Shown here: positions 26,500 to 34,904 of the stretch, piece after piece
Layout: every line of letters begins with the position of its first letter
Numbering within the stretch: position 1 is the stretch's first letter
Source: Ichthyenterobacterium magnum
GTDB lineage: Bacteria > Bacteroidota > Bacteroidia > Flavobacteriales > Flavobacteriaceae
Length of the DNA stretch: 64,000 bases
Assembly: GCF_003610635.1 (NCBI RefSeq)
Contig: NZ_RAQJ01000001.1
Location: 248,001 to 312,000 of the forward strand
Reading direction: 5' to 3'
Position numbers and translations under genes: made by a program
The notes under the pieces: model-generated
What the model was told of the DNA's origin: nothing
The model's input: the letters and a program-made list of their open reading frames with translations, nothing else
Database searches by the model: none

Positions 26500-27333
26500 A
26501 TGGATAGAACAATTGACATTGAGAACGAAAGAAACGAATTAAATGAATGGGTTTTTAAAAGTTTGGAACTTTTTGAAAACACTCCTTACCTTGACAATAT
26601 ACTTGAAGTTTATCCATTACAAACAGCAAGACCTGAAAGATTAGATAGCCAACTTAGACGCAGAATTATATCAGCTCATCAAGGACGAAGAACACAAGAA
26701 TTAATAGACATTCTTAAAAATGAAATAAAATTCCCATATGATGAACCATTATGGTATCTAATAAAAAATATACAAGGTTGTTTAACTAATAATCCGCAAC
26801 AAATTGAAAGAATTGCTGAATCGCTATACGCAATGACAGCAGAGGAAACTGTTATCCGGCTAGAATCTGCACCAAAACTAAATACCCAAATGGGACCAAT
26901 GTTTACCAATTGGCTAAGAAACAACTTCAATTTATTAGAGATAGATGATTTTCGAAATTCAACAAATGGAATATTTATTTTAGATGCCTCAGAAATTGTA
27001 GCAAAATCATTTATAAATAACGAACTAAATCAAAATTTAGCTAAACGGCCTGACCTTGTTGCCAAAGTAAATGAAACTTACGTTATTGGTGAGGCAAAAT
27101 GGATTGGTTCTCCTGGAGGTAATCAAAACAAGCAAGTTATTGAAGTTATAGATTTGTGCAAAAACCAAAGAGGTAATGTTATTCGAGTTGGCATTATAGA
27201 CGGTTTCTCTTGGGCTGTACATAAATCTAATGGCGGTATTATTAATGATAAAACTTGTGTTCAAGTTCAAGAATGTGAATATGATATTGTTAGTGCATTA
27301 TTACTAACTCAATACCTAGAATCTTTAATTTAG
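26500..27333 (+). CDS. Probable type II restriction endonuclease (PD-(D/E)XK fold)
   Basis: 277 residues with no signal or membrane segment. The sequence RPDLVAKVNETYVIGEAKW contains P184-D185 and E198-A-K200, spaced as in PD-(D/E)XK nucleases (PD-X12-EAK). A helical, charged N-terminal half precedes it. The gene is tail-to-tail with a DNA methyltransferase, their stop codons overlapping, so the two form a restriction-modification pair. Recognition sequence and subfamily cannot be read from the sequence. A Tsp45I-like relation crossed my mind but I cannot support it. The 266-base gap upstream holds nothing clear apart from a weak CATATTTG box. Confidence 0.78.
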   Translation: MDRTIDIENERNELNEWVFKSLELFENTPYLDNILEVYPLQTARPERLDSQLRRRIISAHQGRRTQELIDILKNEIKFPYDEPLWYLIKNIQGCLTNNPQQIERIAESLYAMTAEETVIRLESAPKLNTQMGPMFTNWLRNNFNLLEIDDFRNSTNGIFILDASEIVAKSFINNELNQNLAKRPDLVAKVNETYVIGEAKWIGSPGGNQNKQVIEVIDLCKNQRGNVIRVGIIDGFSWAVHKSNGGIINDKTCVQVQECEYDIVSALLLTQYLESLI

Positions 27334-28658
27334 ACTTTAGAATTATATTCATAATAATTACATTTAATTTTTTCTTCTTGGAAAGTATTTTTTATGACAC
27401 TAAATGAGTGAGGAGATTTATCAATACCAATCCACTCTCTTCCTAAAGAATTGGCTATTTTCAATGTGCTACCAGATCCTGCAAAACAATCTAGAACTAT
27501 AGAGTTTTCATTTGAGGAATTTTTAATTATACGTTCTAATAAATCGTAATTTTTTTGGGTTGGGTAATCTACATAAGACATTCCTTTATCTTTAAACTCC
27601 CATAAATCTTGTATTTTAAACCCTTTATGGTTTTTTGCCAATACAATCTTTCGAGGGTTTCCAGTACTAGACCATTCTATTAAACCTTTCGAGTCTAGTT
27701 CATCTAAAACTTTGCGAGAATAACGCCAATGCCGACCTTTGGGCGGCGAAATACCTTTCCATTCCATTCCTGTATCACCATTAATAGTTTTCCCTGGTGC
27801 GTGAATAGGATTTGTAGTATAGTAGCCAAATTTTTGGTGCTTCTTTGGAAAGAGTTCATCTCTTTTGCGTTTTGACATTTGCTCCTTAACATCGTTCCAA
27901 ATCTGTTTGCCCCTATTTTTGGCATAATACAAAATCATATCAGTATAGTTACCATATGCATTTCTTGCAAAATTTTTAGGGTTACACTTAATTCTAGTTA
28001 TATCATTTATAAAATTCTTATGACCAAAAACCTCATCCATAATTATTTTTACATAGTGACCAATCTTTTTATCAATATGTAAATAAATACTTCCTTGTTC
28101 AGACAATAATTCACGTAATAAAAAAAGTCTTTTTCGCAAAAATTCAAGAAATTCACTATCAATTAATTTATCCGAATATGCATTATCATTATCAACCGAA
28201 TTAAAATTTTGACCTGTACCAAATGGTGGATCTATGTATACTAAATCAATTTTCGCTTTATGCGTCTCTAACAACTTTTTTAGGACAAATAGATTATCAC
28301 CAAATATAAATTTATTATTGTCTTTTTTATGGTTATTTTCAATGCTCTTAAATTGACCATTTTCTACACCATATAAAATTTCAAACTCATCTGACTTATC
28401 TACATATTCCAAAAAACAATTTTTTGTTCTTCTTAAATAAGCAACTTGTGGTTCTTTGGTTGTAGAATTTTTATTTAAAAAAGACTCAAAATCACTAATA
28501 GTAATTCTGTAACTTTTATTTATTTTAACTGCATTAAGTTCATTTGACCTAATGTATTTAGACACAGTTTGTCTAGTAACTTGAAGGTTAACAGCCACTT
28601 GTTCGACTGTTAGAAAACTTGATTGAAGCATGAAACTAATTTTTTCACAAATTAACAT
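27330..28658 (-). CDS. Site-specific DNA methyltransferase with N-terminal helix-turn-helix
   Basis: 442 residues. Residues about 14-62 form an excisionase-like helix-turn-helix (FLTVEQVAVNLQVTRQTVSKYI...). The catalytic motif D143-PPFG (motif IV) precedes the SAM-binding motif F392-AGSGST, so the order is that of beta-class amino-methyltransferases, giving N6-methyladenine or N4-methylcytosine. The partner nuclease is on the opposite strand with overlapping ends. The fused DNA-binding domain could let the enzyme repress its own gene, replacing the separate C protein of other systems. An ATG at codon 10 is an alternative start that keeps the HTH. A palindrome ATGTGCACAT lies upstream at 28749-28758. 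Confidence 0.9.
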   Translation of the reverse strand: MLICEKISFMLQSSFLTVEQVAVNLQVTRQTVSKYIRSNELNAVKINKSYRITISDFESFLNKNSTTKEPQVAYLRRTKNCFLEYVDKSDEFEILYGVENGQFKSIENNHKKDNNKFIFGDNLFVLKKLLETHKAKIDLVYIDPPFGTGQNFNSVDNDNAYSDKLIDSEFLEFLRKRLFLLRELLSEQGSIYLHIDKKIGHYVKIIMDEVFGHKNFINDITRIKCNPKNFARNAYGNYTDMILYYAKNRGKQIWNDVKEQMSKRKRDELFPKKHQKFGYYTTNPIHAPGKTINGDTGMEWKGISPPKGRHWRYSRKVLDELDSKGLIEWSSTGNPRKIVLAKNHKGFKIQDLWEFKDKGMSYVDYPTQKNYDLLERIIKNSSNENSIVLDCFAGSGSTLKIANSLGREWIGIDKSPHSFSVIKNTFQEEKIKCNYYEYNSKV

Positions 28659-28816
28659 GTTTTAACTTAAATAAACAAGTGACAACACAGATGAACATAT
28701 CTTAATATGCAAAAAAGCATAGAGCATTTGCACTAAACTCAAAAAAAATATGTGCACATTTGTTAAGCAATAAATCTAAACAAATATGTTTTTTATGTTT
28801 ACCGCTAATAAAACCT

Positions 28817-29497
28817 CTAAAAAAACTCACGATACTGCATTACTCTAAAATCAAACGTATTAAATTTTAAATTTTTAGCTTTTAATTGTTTGTACAAAGG
28901 CATACTACCAATTGCTATATTAGCTGCTCCGGAACCAGATGTTAATGATACTGTTTTAATAATACGTGAGACACTTCGACTGCGCTCAGTGTGACAAGGC
29001 AATTTAAATTGATGCAACCTTGGCACTTCATTAGATACTAACTCTAGTTTTATGTTGTAGGTTTTAAGATGCTTTCTAAAAAAATATTCAGGTCCATTTT
29101 TACTGTTTCCGCCAGTAAACAAAAGTGTTTCTATACTTGGATATTTTTTTATATAACCAATAACATCACGAAGTTTAATATGTTTCATTCCTAAATCTGA
29201 AGCATCAATTTTATCACGTTCTGCGCTTTCTACAATATCACAAACACCTATTTTATGCTGTATTAGAAATTGCTTTCGCTCTTTGATAGCCTCTTGAGAG
29301 TTATCGTAACGCAAACCGAGGTTATGAATTTTATCTATAAACAACCATAAGGAATTGTAATAACTACCATAACAAAAATTGACATCTTTTTCTAGTAAAT
29401 CACCTGTACTAAATCTTGGAGGTGGCAAAGTACCTACAATAAGTTTTTTGGTGTCTTTTTGTATAAATGGCTGGTAAGGATGTTTGTGTAAAAACAT
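28817..29497 (-). CDS. Uracil-DNA glycosylase superfamily protein with repeat-derived insertion
   Basis: 226 residues. LIVGTLPPPRFSTG near residue 19-32 fits the first active-site loop of the uracil-DNA glycosylase superfamily, and SLTSGSGAANI near 184-194 fits the C-terminal DNA-binding loop. It probably excises uracil or another base from mismatches. Residues about 168-177 (CHTERSRSVS) are encoded by an intact copy of a dispersed repeat that stays in frame. They sit between a strand (LHQFKLP) and the C-terminal loop, so they probably form a surface extension. Whether activity survives is unknown. Confidence 0.75.
   Translation of the reverse strand: MFLHKHPYQPFIQKDTKKLIVGTLPPPRFSTGDLLEKDVNFCYGSYYNSLWLFIDKIHNLGLRYDNSQEAIKERKQFLIQHKIGVCDIVESAERDKIDASDLGMKHIKLRDVIGYIKKYPSIETLLFTGGNSKNGPEYFFRKHLKTYNIKLELVSNEVPRLHQFKLPCHTERSRSVSRIIKTVSLTSGSGAANIAIGSMPLYKQLKAKNLKFNTFDFRVMQYREFF
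28968..28995 (-). repeat. Dispersed palindromic repeat inside a coding sequence
   Basis: On the minus strand it reads GTCACACTGAGC-GCAG-TCGAAGTGTCTC. Translation in the host frame gives HTERSRSVS, a peptide seen in many unrelated bacterial proteins because this repeat is widespread. It contains the inverted arms CACTGAGC / TCGAAGTG (imperfect). It is unlike the GTCATTC copies in its centre but shares the GTCA start. Confidence 0.85.
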
Positions 29498-29502
29498 ATG
29501 TT

Positions 29503-29549
29503 GTCATTGGCTTACGCCGAATCTTTGATTTCCTGCGAAAGCAGGAATC
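29503..29549 (+). repeat. Two consecutive GTCATTC-type palindromes left of the GIY-YIG gene
   Basis: GTCATTGGC-TTAC-GCCGAATC at 29503-29523 and, three bases on, GATTTCCTGC-GAAA-GCAGGAATC at 29527-29549. Each can form a hairpin. The second overlaps the GIY-YIG stop codon and is an inverted partner of the copy at 29862-29885 on the other side of that gene. Confidence 0.85.
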
Positions 29550-29854
29550 TATTTTTTAAACCAATTTGAAGACAAATCGTTCCAATTTGGATTATCTTTT
29601 ATTATTAAATCAATTTTCCATTGTCGTTTCCATTTCTTCATATTTTTCTCTCGCTTAATAGCATCATTAATATATTGATAAGTTTCAAAATATATTAATT
29701 TATCTAAACCATACCGTTTTGTAAATCCATCAATAAGTTTGTTTTTATGTTCAAACATTCTACGCTCTAAATCATTAGAAACCCCAATATACAAAGTGCC
29801 ATTCTTTTTGTTAGTAAGGATATACAAATAATATTGATGGATAATTTTGTACAT
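29549..29854 (-). CDS. Small GIY-YIG endonuclease-domain protein
   Basis: 101 residues, almost wholly one GIY-YIG domain: YYLYILTNKKNGTLYIGVSNDLERRMFEHK, where YIL/YIG, the conserved Arg (R31) of LERR and the downstream YFE with E about 57 match the fold. The family of 80-100 residue proteins (UPF0213 type) has no settled role; some members nick DNA. The stop codon is inside a palindrome and an inverted partner lies just before the start, so the gene is bracketed by inverted repeats. It may be mobile or may act on such hairpins. That is inference only. Confidence 0.88.
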   Translation of the reverse strand: MYKIIHQYYLYILTNKKNGTLYIGVSNDLERRMFEHKNKLIDGFTKRYGLDKLIYFETYQYINDAIKREKNMKKWKRQWKIDLIIKDNPNWNDLSSNWFKK

Positions 29855-29861
29855 AATTATG

Positions 29862-29885
29862 GATTCCTGGCTTCGCAGGAATGAC
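29862..29885 (-). repeat. GTCATTC palindrome right of the GIY-YIG gene
   Basis: GATTCCTGG-CTTC-GCAGGAATGAC, reverse orientation, seven bases before the GIY-YIG start codon. Its partner is the copy ending in the stop codon of that gene. Confidence 0.85.
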
Positions 29886-29940
29886 AGTTAAATAACAAAT
29901 AAGACCTTTAGATTATAAAAACATTAAGGTGAAATCTAGA

Positions 29941-30699
29941 TTACCTTACAAACACCAATTCTGTCTCTGTAGACATAGACTCACTAAACCCATAACCTTG
30001 ATAATTAAAGCCTTTTATATCATCAATAGTTTTTGCATTGGTATCTATTACATAACGTGCCATATAACCTCTAGCTAATTTAGCAAAAGTCATTATAGTT
30101 TTGTATTCGCCATTTTTTAAGTCTTTAAAATTAGCTGTTACCACTGGCACTTTTAAAGCCTTAGTATCTATTGCTTTAAAATATTCGTTACTGGCTAGGT
30201 TAAGAAATAGCTCATCATCTTTTAACTCTTCATTTAAAGCTTGAGTGATTTGTTTTTTCCAAAACTCATATAGGTTTTTATTTTTTCCTACAGGAAATTT
30301 TGTTCCCATTTCTAATCTATAAGGCTGTATATAATCTAATGGTTTTAATATTCCGTATAAACCAGAAATAATTCGCACAGTATCTTGAAGTGTTTCTAGT
30401 TTATTTTCATCAATTGTATACGCATCAAAGCCACGATATACATCGCCACTAAATGCATAAATTGCTTGCCTAGCATTATCTTTAGTAAATGGCAAACACC
30501 AATCTTGATTACGTGTGTGATTAAGTTGCCCTAAAGCATCAGATATTTTCATGAGTTTAGATAAACTCTTTGCAGATTTTTTTTTGAGAAGTTTATTTAA
30601 CCTTTCAGATTGAGTTAAAAAAGCTGCTTCTGTTGCTTTTTGGGTTGGTAATTCACTTTCAAAATTAAGTGATTTTGCTGGTGATAATACAAGTTTCAT
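29941..30699 (-). CDS. yaaA: Peroxide stress protein YaaA (DUF328)
   Basis: 252 residues beginning MKLVLSPAKSLNFESELP, the YaaA signature. YAFSGDVYRGFDA, LYGILKPLDYIQPYRLEMGTKF, NLASNEYFKAI and MTFAKLARGYMARYV all match the family. YaaA lowers intracellular free iron and limits hydrogen-peroxide damage in E. coli; the structure suggests DNA binding. Length is normal and the gene is alone between a repeat-flanked nuclease gene and a VOC protein gene. Confidence 0.93.
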   Translation of the reverse strand: MKLVLSPAKSLNFESELPTQKATEAAFLTQSERLNKLLKKKSAKSLSKLMKISDALGQLNHTRNQDWCLPFTKDNARQAIYAFSGDVYRGFDAYTIDENKLETLQDTVRIISGLYGILKPLDYIQPYRLEMGTKFPVGKNKNLYEFWKKQITQALNEELKDDELFLNLASNEYFKAIDTKALKVPVVTANFKDLKNGEYKTIMTFAKLARGYMARYVIDTNAKTIDDIKGFNYQGYGFSESMSTETELVFVR

Positions 30700-30813
30700 C
30701 TGTTTAATTCTATTGTTTTTTATAGGTCAGATGTAATTCGCCAATAATCATTTTTGTTTTGTATCAACTCAATGGTTATGGTTCATTTCATAATCCTTTT
30801 TTCGTTATCTAAA

Positions 30814-31467
30814 TTACGACAATTCTTTTATTTTTCCGTTTTCAAAACTAAAGTTATAGTCGCCTTTAATTATAAAATCTGAGGTAAAAGCCTCATCATT
30901 TGTTGGGTACCATTTTTTAATGGTTTTATTAATAAGTATAAACAAACCTTCATCATTTCCTAAAGCACAAAAACGCTCAAAACTACCATCAAAAATTGGT
31001 ATTGACTTTATATTGTTTATAGCTTTATATACAGGCTCTATAGCTGTTGTTGCAATTGCCACTTCACTAATAGACAAAATAATTCGTGGTGTAAATGCAA
31101 CATCACTTTCTATATCTATACGTTCTCTTGCAATAAATTCAATAATGTTATGATCTGCATCATAAAAATAAATGGCTTTGGCTTTCCAGTTACTAAAATC
31201 TGAAACATAATTTTCTGCATTACCAATAACTTCTGTTCGTGCTCTTAACCATTTAAGTGCGTCATAAATAGCATTGTAAGGAATATTAAATGCTAAATGA
31301 GATGGTTTTATAGTGTCTTTATACTGAAACGTTAAAACACTTTCTCCTACTTTAAATGAAATTTTTTCTGGTGTATCTAATAATTGTTCAAACTCTAAAA
31401 CATGCTTGTAAAACTGTTTTTGTTTTTGAATATTTGATGTGAATAGTATAACTTCTTGAATTTTCAT
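30814..31467 (-). CDS. VOC-family (glyoxalase/bleomycin resistance fold) protein
   Basis: 217 residues. The N-terminal half is a VOC module: MKIQEVILFTSNIQKQKQFYKHVLEFE and later LAFNIPYNAIYDALKWLR, then AIYFYDADHNIIEFIAR, where D/H and E are the usual metal or substrate side chains. The C-terminal ~80 residues form a second, weaker half, as in two-module VOC proteins. Metal-dependent isomerase, lyase or dioxygenase activity is possible; the substrate is unknown. No obvious operon partner. Confidence 0.83.
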   Translation of the reverse strand: MKIQEVILFTSNIQKQKQFYKHVLEFEQLLDTPEKISFKVGESVLTFQYKDTIKPSHLAFNIPYNAIYDALKWLRARTEVIGNAENYVSDFSNWKAKAIYFYDADHNIIEFIARERIDIESDVAFTPRIILSISEVAIATTAIEPVYKAINNIKSIPIFDGSFERFCALGNDEGLFILINKTIKKWYPTNDEAFTSDFIIKGDYNFSFENGKIKELS

Positions 31468-31543
31468 ACTCCAAATTTAAAGTAGAATTCAATAAATTAC
31501 TATAAATAAAAACTGTTAATTTCTATAAAGAAATAGAATTAAT

Positions 31544-32581
31544 CTATGCATCTTGATGTTTGGCATAATGCCTCCACTTTTCGATACACTGTTGCATATC
31601 ATCAGGAACTTCAGACTTAAAGTTTAGTTGTTCTCCTGTTTTTGGATGCACAAACCCTAGTGTTTTAGCATGCAAGGCTTGTCTTGGTAAAATTTTAAAG
31701 CAATTTTCAACAAACTGTTTGTATTTGGTGAATGTAGTTCCTTTTAAAATACGCTCGCCTCCATAACGCTCATCATTAAAAAGTGTATGACCAATATGTT
31801 TCATATGTACACGAATTTGATGTGTACGACCTGTTTCTAATTTACAAGCGACTAAAGTAACATAGCCTAAACGCTCTAACACTTTAAAGTGAGTTACTGC
31901 TGGTTTCCCTTTATCTGCTTCATCATCTAAAAAAACTGTATTCTGCAAACGGTTTTTTGGATGACGACCAATATTACCTTCTATAGTGCCTTCATCTTCT
32001 TCAATATTTCCCCAAACAATAGCCACATACTCACGTTCACTTGTCTTTTTTGCAAACTGATTAGATAAATGTGCCATGGCTTCTTCTGTTTTAGCAACAA
32101 CTAACAAACCACTAGTGTCTTTATCTATTCTGTGTACTAATCCAGGACGATTACTTGAGTTATTAGGTAAGTTATCAAAATGATGAATTAACGCATTAAT
32201 TAAAGTCCCTGAATAATTACCATGTCCAGGATGCACAACCATTCCTGCTGGTTTATTAACTACCAAAAGGTCATCGTCTTGATATACAATATCTAACGGA
32301 ATATCTTCACCTACCAATAGATTTTCAAATGGTGGATGCTCAAAAAGCACTCTAATTTTATCTAGAGGCTTGACCTTATAATTTTGTTTTACCTGAATAT
32401 CATTTACATAAATACTACCGTCTTTTGCTGCTGCTTGAATTTTATTTCGAGTAGCATTCTCAATGCGATTCATTAAATATTTATCGATGCGAAGTGGAGC
32501 TTGTCCTTTATCTACCGTAAAAGAATGATGCTCATACAAGTCATCATCATTACTTTCAATTGGTGTGTATTTATCAGTCAT
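31544..32581 (-). CDS. RluD-like large-subunit rRNA pseudouridine synthase
   Basis: 345 residues. An N-terminal S4 RNA-binding domain (about 29-80: RIDKYLMNRI...NKIQAAAKDGSIYVN) is followed by the RluA-type catalytic domain with LVHRIDKDTSGLLVVAKT, where D153 is the catalytic aspartate, and LETGRTHQIRVHM. It isomerises uridines in 23S rRNA (helix 69 positions in E. coli RluD). The gene starts 15 bases after the PASTA gene ends and is presumably co-transcribed with it, an arrangement I recall as common in Flavobacteriaceae. Confidence 0.93.
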   Translation of the reverse strand: MTDKYTPIESNDDDLYEHHSFTVDKGQAPLRIDKYLMNRIENATRNKIQAAAKDGSIYVNDIQVKQNYKVKPLDKIRVLFEHPPFENLLVGEDIPLDIVYQDDDLLVVNKPAGMVVHPGHGNYSGTLINALIHHFDNLPNNSSNRPGLVHRIDKDTSGLLVVAKTEEAMAHLSNQFAKKTSEREYVAIVWGNIEEDEGTIEGNIGRHPKNRLQNTVFLDDEADKGKPAVTHFKVLERLGYVTLVACKLETGRTHQIRVHMKHIGHTLFNDERYGGERILKGTTFTKYKQFVENCFKILPRQALHAKTLGFVHPKTGEQLNFKSEVPDDMQQCIEKWRHYAKHQDA

Positions 32582-32596
32582 ATTAAATTTGGTGAG

Positions 32597-33157
32597 CTAT
32601 TTGCGCTTACCATTACCTAAAACTAGGTCTATTTTTGAAGTTAACGGAAGTAAATCTCCAGACTTAATAGATTTGCCATTAAACTTTACAGCTAATACTT
32701 CGTCCTTACCAATATCATCACTATATGTTATTTTACCTACTTCAAAACCAAGTGCTTCTAATGTTGGTTTTGCTTGACGATATGTACGACGCACAATATT
32801 TGGCACAGCAACTTTACGATAACCAGACGGATTTAAAATAAGGTAAATTTTACGGTCTTCTTTTACTTGACTTCCTGCTAATGGATGCTGTTCTATTACA
32901 GAGTATTTAGGATATTTTGGATTAAAGTTAGCCGAATCTTGAATTTCCATTCGTAAATCATTATCGTCTAATTCTATTTTAACAACTTCAAGAGTCTTAC
33001 CTTTTAAATCTGGAACTTTTACAAACTCGCCGTGGTTAGTTGTACTCTTTAACCACTGTAGTACCAAAAAGCACAAAACCACTATGGCAACAATTGCAAT
33101 AGCAATTTGTTTAAAAAAAGTTTTACTCGTTAGAAATTTTATGATACTCATTAGCAA
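32597..33157 (-). CDS. Membrane-anchored PASTA-domain protein
   Basis: 186 residues with one transmembrane helix at about 17-35 (IAIAIVAIVVLCFLVLQWL), then two PASTA domains: about 46-112 (FVKVPDLKGKTLEVVKIELDD...) and about 115-183 (VAVPNIVRRTYRQAKPTLEALGFEVG...). PASTA repeats bind peptidoglycan fragments or beta-lactams in kinases and penicillin-binding proteins. Here there is no kinase domain, so a role in wall sensing or scaffolding is inferred. It is divergent from ddl, a cell-wall gene. A second ATG at codon 3 is equally good. Confidence 0.87.
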   Translation of the reverse strand: MLMSIIKFLTSKTFFKQIAIAIVAIVVLCFLVLQWLKSTTNHGEFVKVPDLKGKTLEVVKIELDDNDLRMEIQDSANFNPKYPKYSVIEQHPLAGSQVKEDRKIYLILNPSGYRKVAVPNIVRRTYRQAKPTLEALGFEVGKITYSDDIGKDEVLAVKFNGKSIKSGDLLPLTSKIDLVLGNGKRK

Positions 33158-33313
33158 ATGTTATAAAAGGCAAATATATAAAAACGTAAGCGTTTTTTCT
33201 TTTGCGTTATAAGTGATATTTTAGCTTAACTAACAATAGATACGTTTTATTGTCGATTTTAGATTTATACGAGTTATTAATTTATAAGATTACCGCTTTA
33301 GCGGAAACTAAAG

Positions 33314-34288
33314 ATGAAAAAAAATATTGCCATCATCATGGGAGGATATTCTAGTGAATATGAAATATCCCTAAAAAGTGGAAACGTGGTTTATGAGTCT
33401 CTTGACCCAGCAATTTATAATGCTTATAGAATTCACATTTTTAAAGACAAATGGGTTTATGTTGATGCTAATAATGATGAATTTAAAATTGATAAAAATG
33501 ATTTTTCAGTTGTAGTTAACGACCAAAGATTAACTTTCGACTGTGTATTTAATGCCATTCATGGATCTCCTGGAGAAGATGGTTTTATGCAAGCTTATTT
33601 TGAATTACTAAATATTCCGCACACTAGTTGTGGCATGTATCAGGCAGCACTTACCTTTAATAAAAGAGATTGTCTTAGCAGTTTAAAACCTTATGGAGTT
33701 TTAACAGCTGAGAGTTATTATCTAAATCTTGGCGATGTAATTAATGAAGAAGCTATTATAGCTAAAGTAGGTTTACCATGTTTTGTAAAAGCTAATAAAG
33801 CAGGTAGTAGTTTTGGTATTACCAAAGTTTATAAAAGCGAAGAATTGCAACATGCAATTGATGTAGCTTTTAAAGAAGATGATGAAATTATCATTGAATC
33901 TTTTTTAGATGGAACCGAAGTCTCTGTTGGCGTTATTACATATAAAGGCGACACTAAAGTATTGCCAATTACTGAAATTGTTAGTGATAATGATTTTTTT
34001 GATTATAAAGCAAAGTATTTAGGAGAATCTCAAGAAATCACGCCTGCAAGATTAACAAAAGAACAAGAACGTAAGGTTAATGTTGTTGCAAAAAAAGTGT
34101 ATGATATTTTAAAAATGAAAGGCTTTAGTAGAAGCGAATATATTTTTAAAGATGGAGAACCACATTTATTAGAAATGAACACAGTTCCTGGATTAACCAA
34201 AGAAAGTATTTTACCGCAACAAGCAGCTGCAGCAGGCATAAGTTTATCAGAGTTATTTAGTAATGCTATTGAAGAAGCTTTAAGCTAG
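33314..34288 (+). CDS. ddl: D-alanine--D-alanine ligase
   Basis: 324 residues, ATP-grasp fold. The N-terminus IAIIMGGYSSEYEISLKSG is the Ddl signature, and HGSPGEDGFMQAYFELLNIPHTSCG, PCFVKANKAGSSFGITKV, ESFLDGTEVSVGV and LEMNTVPGLTKESILPQQAAAAGI follow, including the metal-binding Glu and Asn. It makes the D-Ala-D-Ala dipeptide for peptidoglycan. A short hairpin CCGC-TTTA-GCGG (33293-33304) lies just before the start and could affect translation. The divergent PASTA gene supports a cell-wall neighbourhood. Confidence 0.95.
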   Translation: MKKNIAIIMGGYSSEYEISLKSGNVVYESLDPAIYNAYRIHIFKDKWVYVDANNDEFKIDKNDFSVVVNDQRLTFDCVFNAIHGSPGEDGFMQAYFELLNIPHTSCGMYQAALTFNKRDCLSSLKPYGVLTAESYYLNLGDVINEEAIIAKVGLPCFVKANKAGSSFGITKVYKSEELQHAIDVAFKEDDEIIIESFLDGTEVSVGVITYKGDTKVLPITEIVSDNDFFDYKAKYLGESQEITPARLTKEQERKVNVVAKKVYDILKMKGFSRSEYIFKDGEPHLLEMNTVPGLTKESILPQQAAAAGISLSELFSNAIEEALS

Positions 34289-34342
34289 CAAGCAATTTTA
34301 CAGTAGCAGTATTCAGTTAATAAATGATTATATTTGATAATT

Positions 34343-34366
34343 GAGATTCTCACTTTCGTGAGAATG
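34343..34366 (-). repeat. GTCATTC-family palindrome before coaD
   Basis: GAGATTCTCAC-TTTC-GTGAGAATG, a hairpin with eight-base arms. It ends about 16 bases before the coaD ATG. It creates an apparent upstream extension of the coaD frame from a TTG, which I reject. Confidence 0.8.
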
Positions 34367-34381
34367 AAAAATAAGTTTTCA

Positions 34382-34837
34382 ATGAAACGAGCAATTTTCC
34401 CTGGATCTTTTGACCCAATAACATTAGGCCATTACGATATTATAAAACGTAGCGTAAAGCTTTTTGACGAAGTTATTGTAGCTATTGGTATTAATGCTGA
34501 CAAAAAGTACATGTTTTCATTAGAAGAGCGTCTGCGTTTTATTGAAGAGGCTTTTAAAGATGAACCAAAAGTTAGCGTAGTAACTTATAAAGGTTTAACT
34601 GTCGATTTTTGCCAGAAAAATAATGTAGAATTCATACTAAGAGGTTTACGTAATCCTGCAGATTTTGAGTTTGAAAAAGCCATTGCGCACACCAATAGAG
34701 ATTTAGCTCCTATAGAAACTGTATTTCTTTTAACGGCTGCGAGTACTTCGTATATTTCATCTTCTATTGTACGCGATGTGATTAGAAACAATGGCGATTA
34801 CACCAAGTTAGTGCCTAAAAGTGTAAGAGTTAAATAG
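34382..34837 (+). CDS. coaD: Phosphopantetheine adenylyltransferase
   Basis: I use the ATG at 34382, giving 151 residues beginning MKRAIFPGSFDPITLGHYDII, the nucleotidyltransferase motif (GSFDPxTxGH with the catalytic His). RGLRNPADFEFE and AASTSYISSSIVRDV are the other CoaD landmarks. The frame stays open 16 codons upstream, but that part is encoded by a palindromic repeat. The enzyme transfers AMP to 4'-phosphopantetheine in coenzyme A synthesis. It follows ddl with about 90 bases between. Confidence 0.95.
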   Translation: MKRAIFPGSFDPITLGHYDIIKRSVKLFDEVIVAIGINADKKYMFSLEERLRFIEEAFKDEPKVSVVTYKGLTVDFCQKNNVEFILRGLRNPADFEFEKAIAHTNRDLAPIETVFLLTAASTSYISSSIVRDVIRNNGDYTKLVPKSVRVK

Positions 34838-34904
34838 TTGTTAGCTGTTAGCTGTTAAACAAATCACTATGGATTTTGAAATTCATAATTTTAAACAAAA
34901 AAAT

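Noticed and set aside
34334-34381. Upstream TTG start extending CoaD by 16 residues
   Set aside because: The extension is coded by a palindromic repeat and a normal CoaD N-terminus begins at the ATG at 34382.
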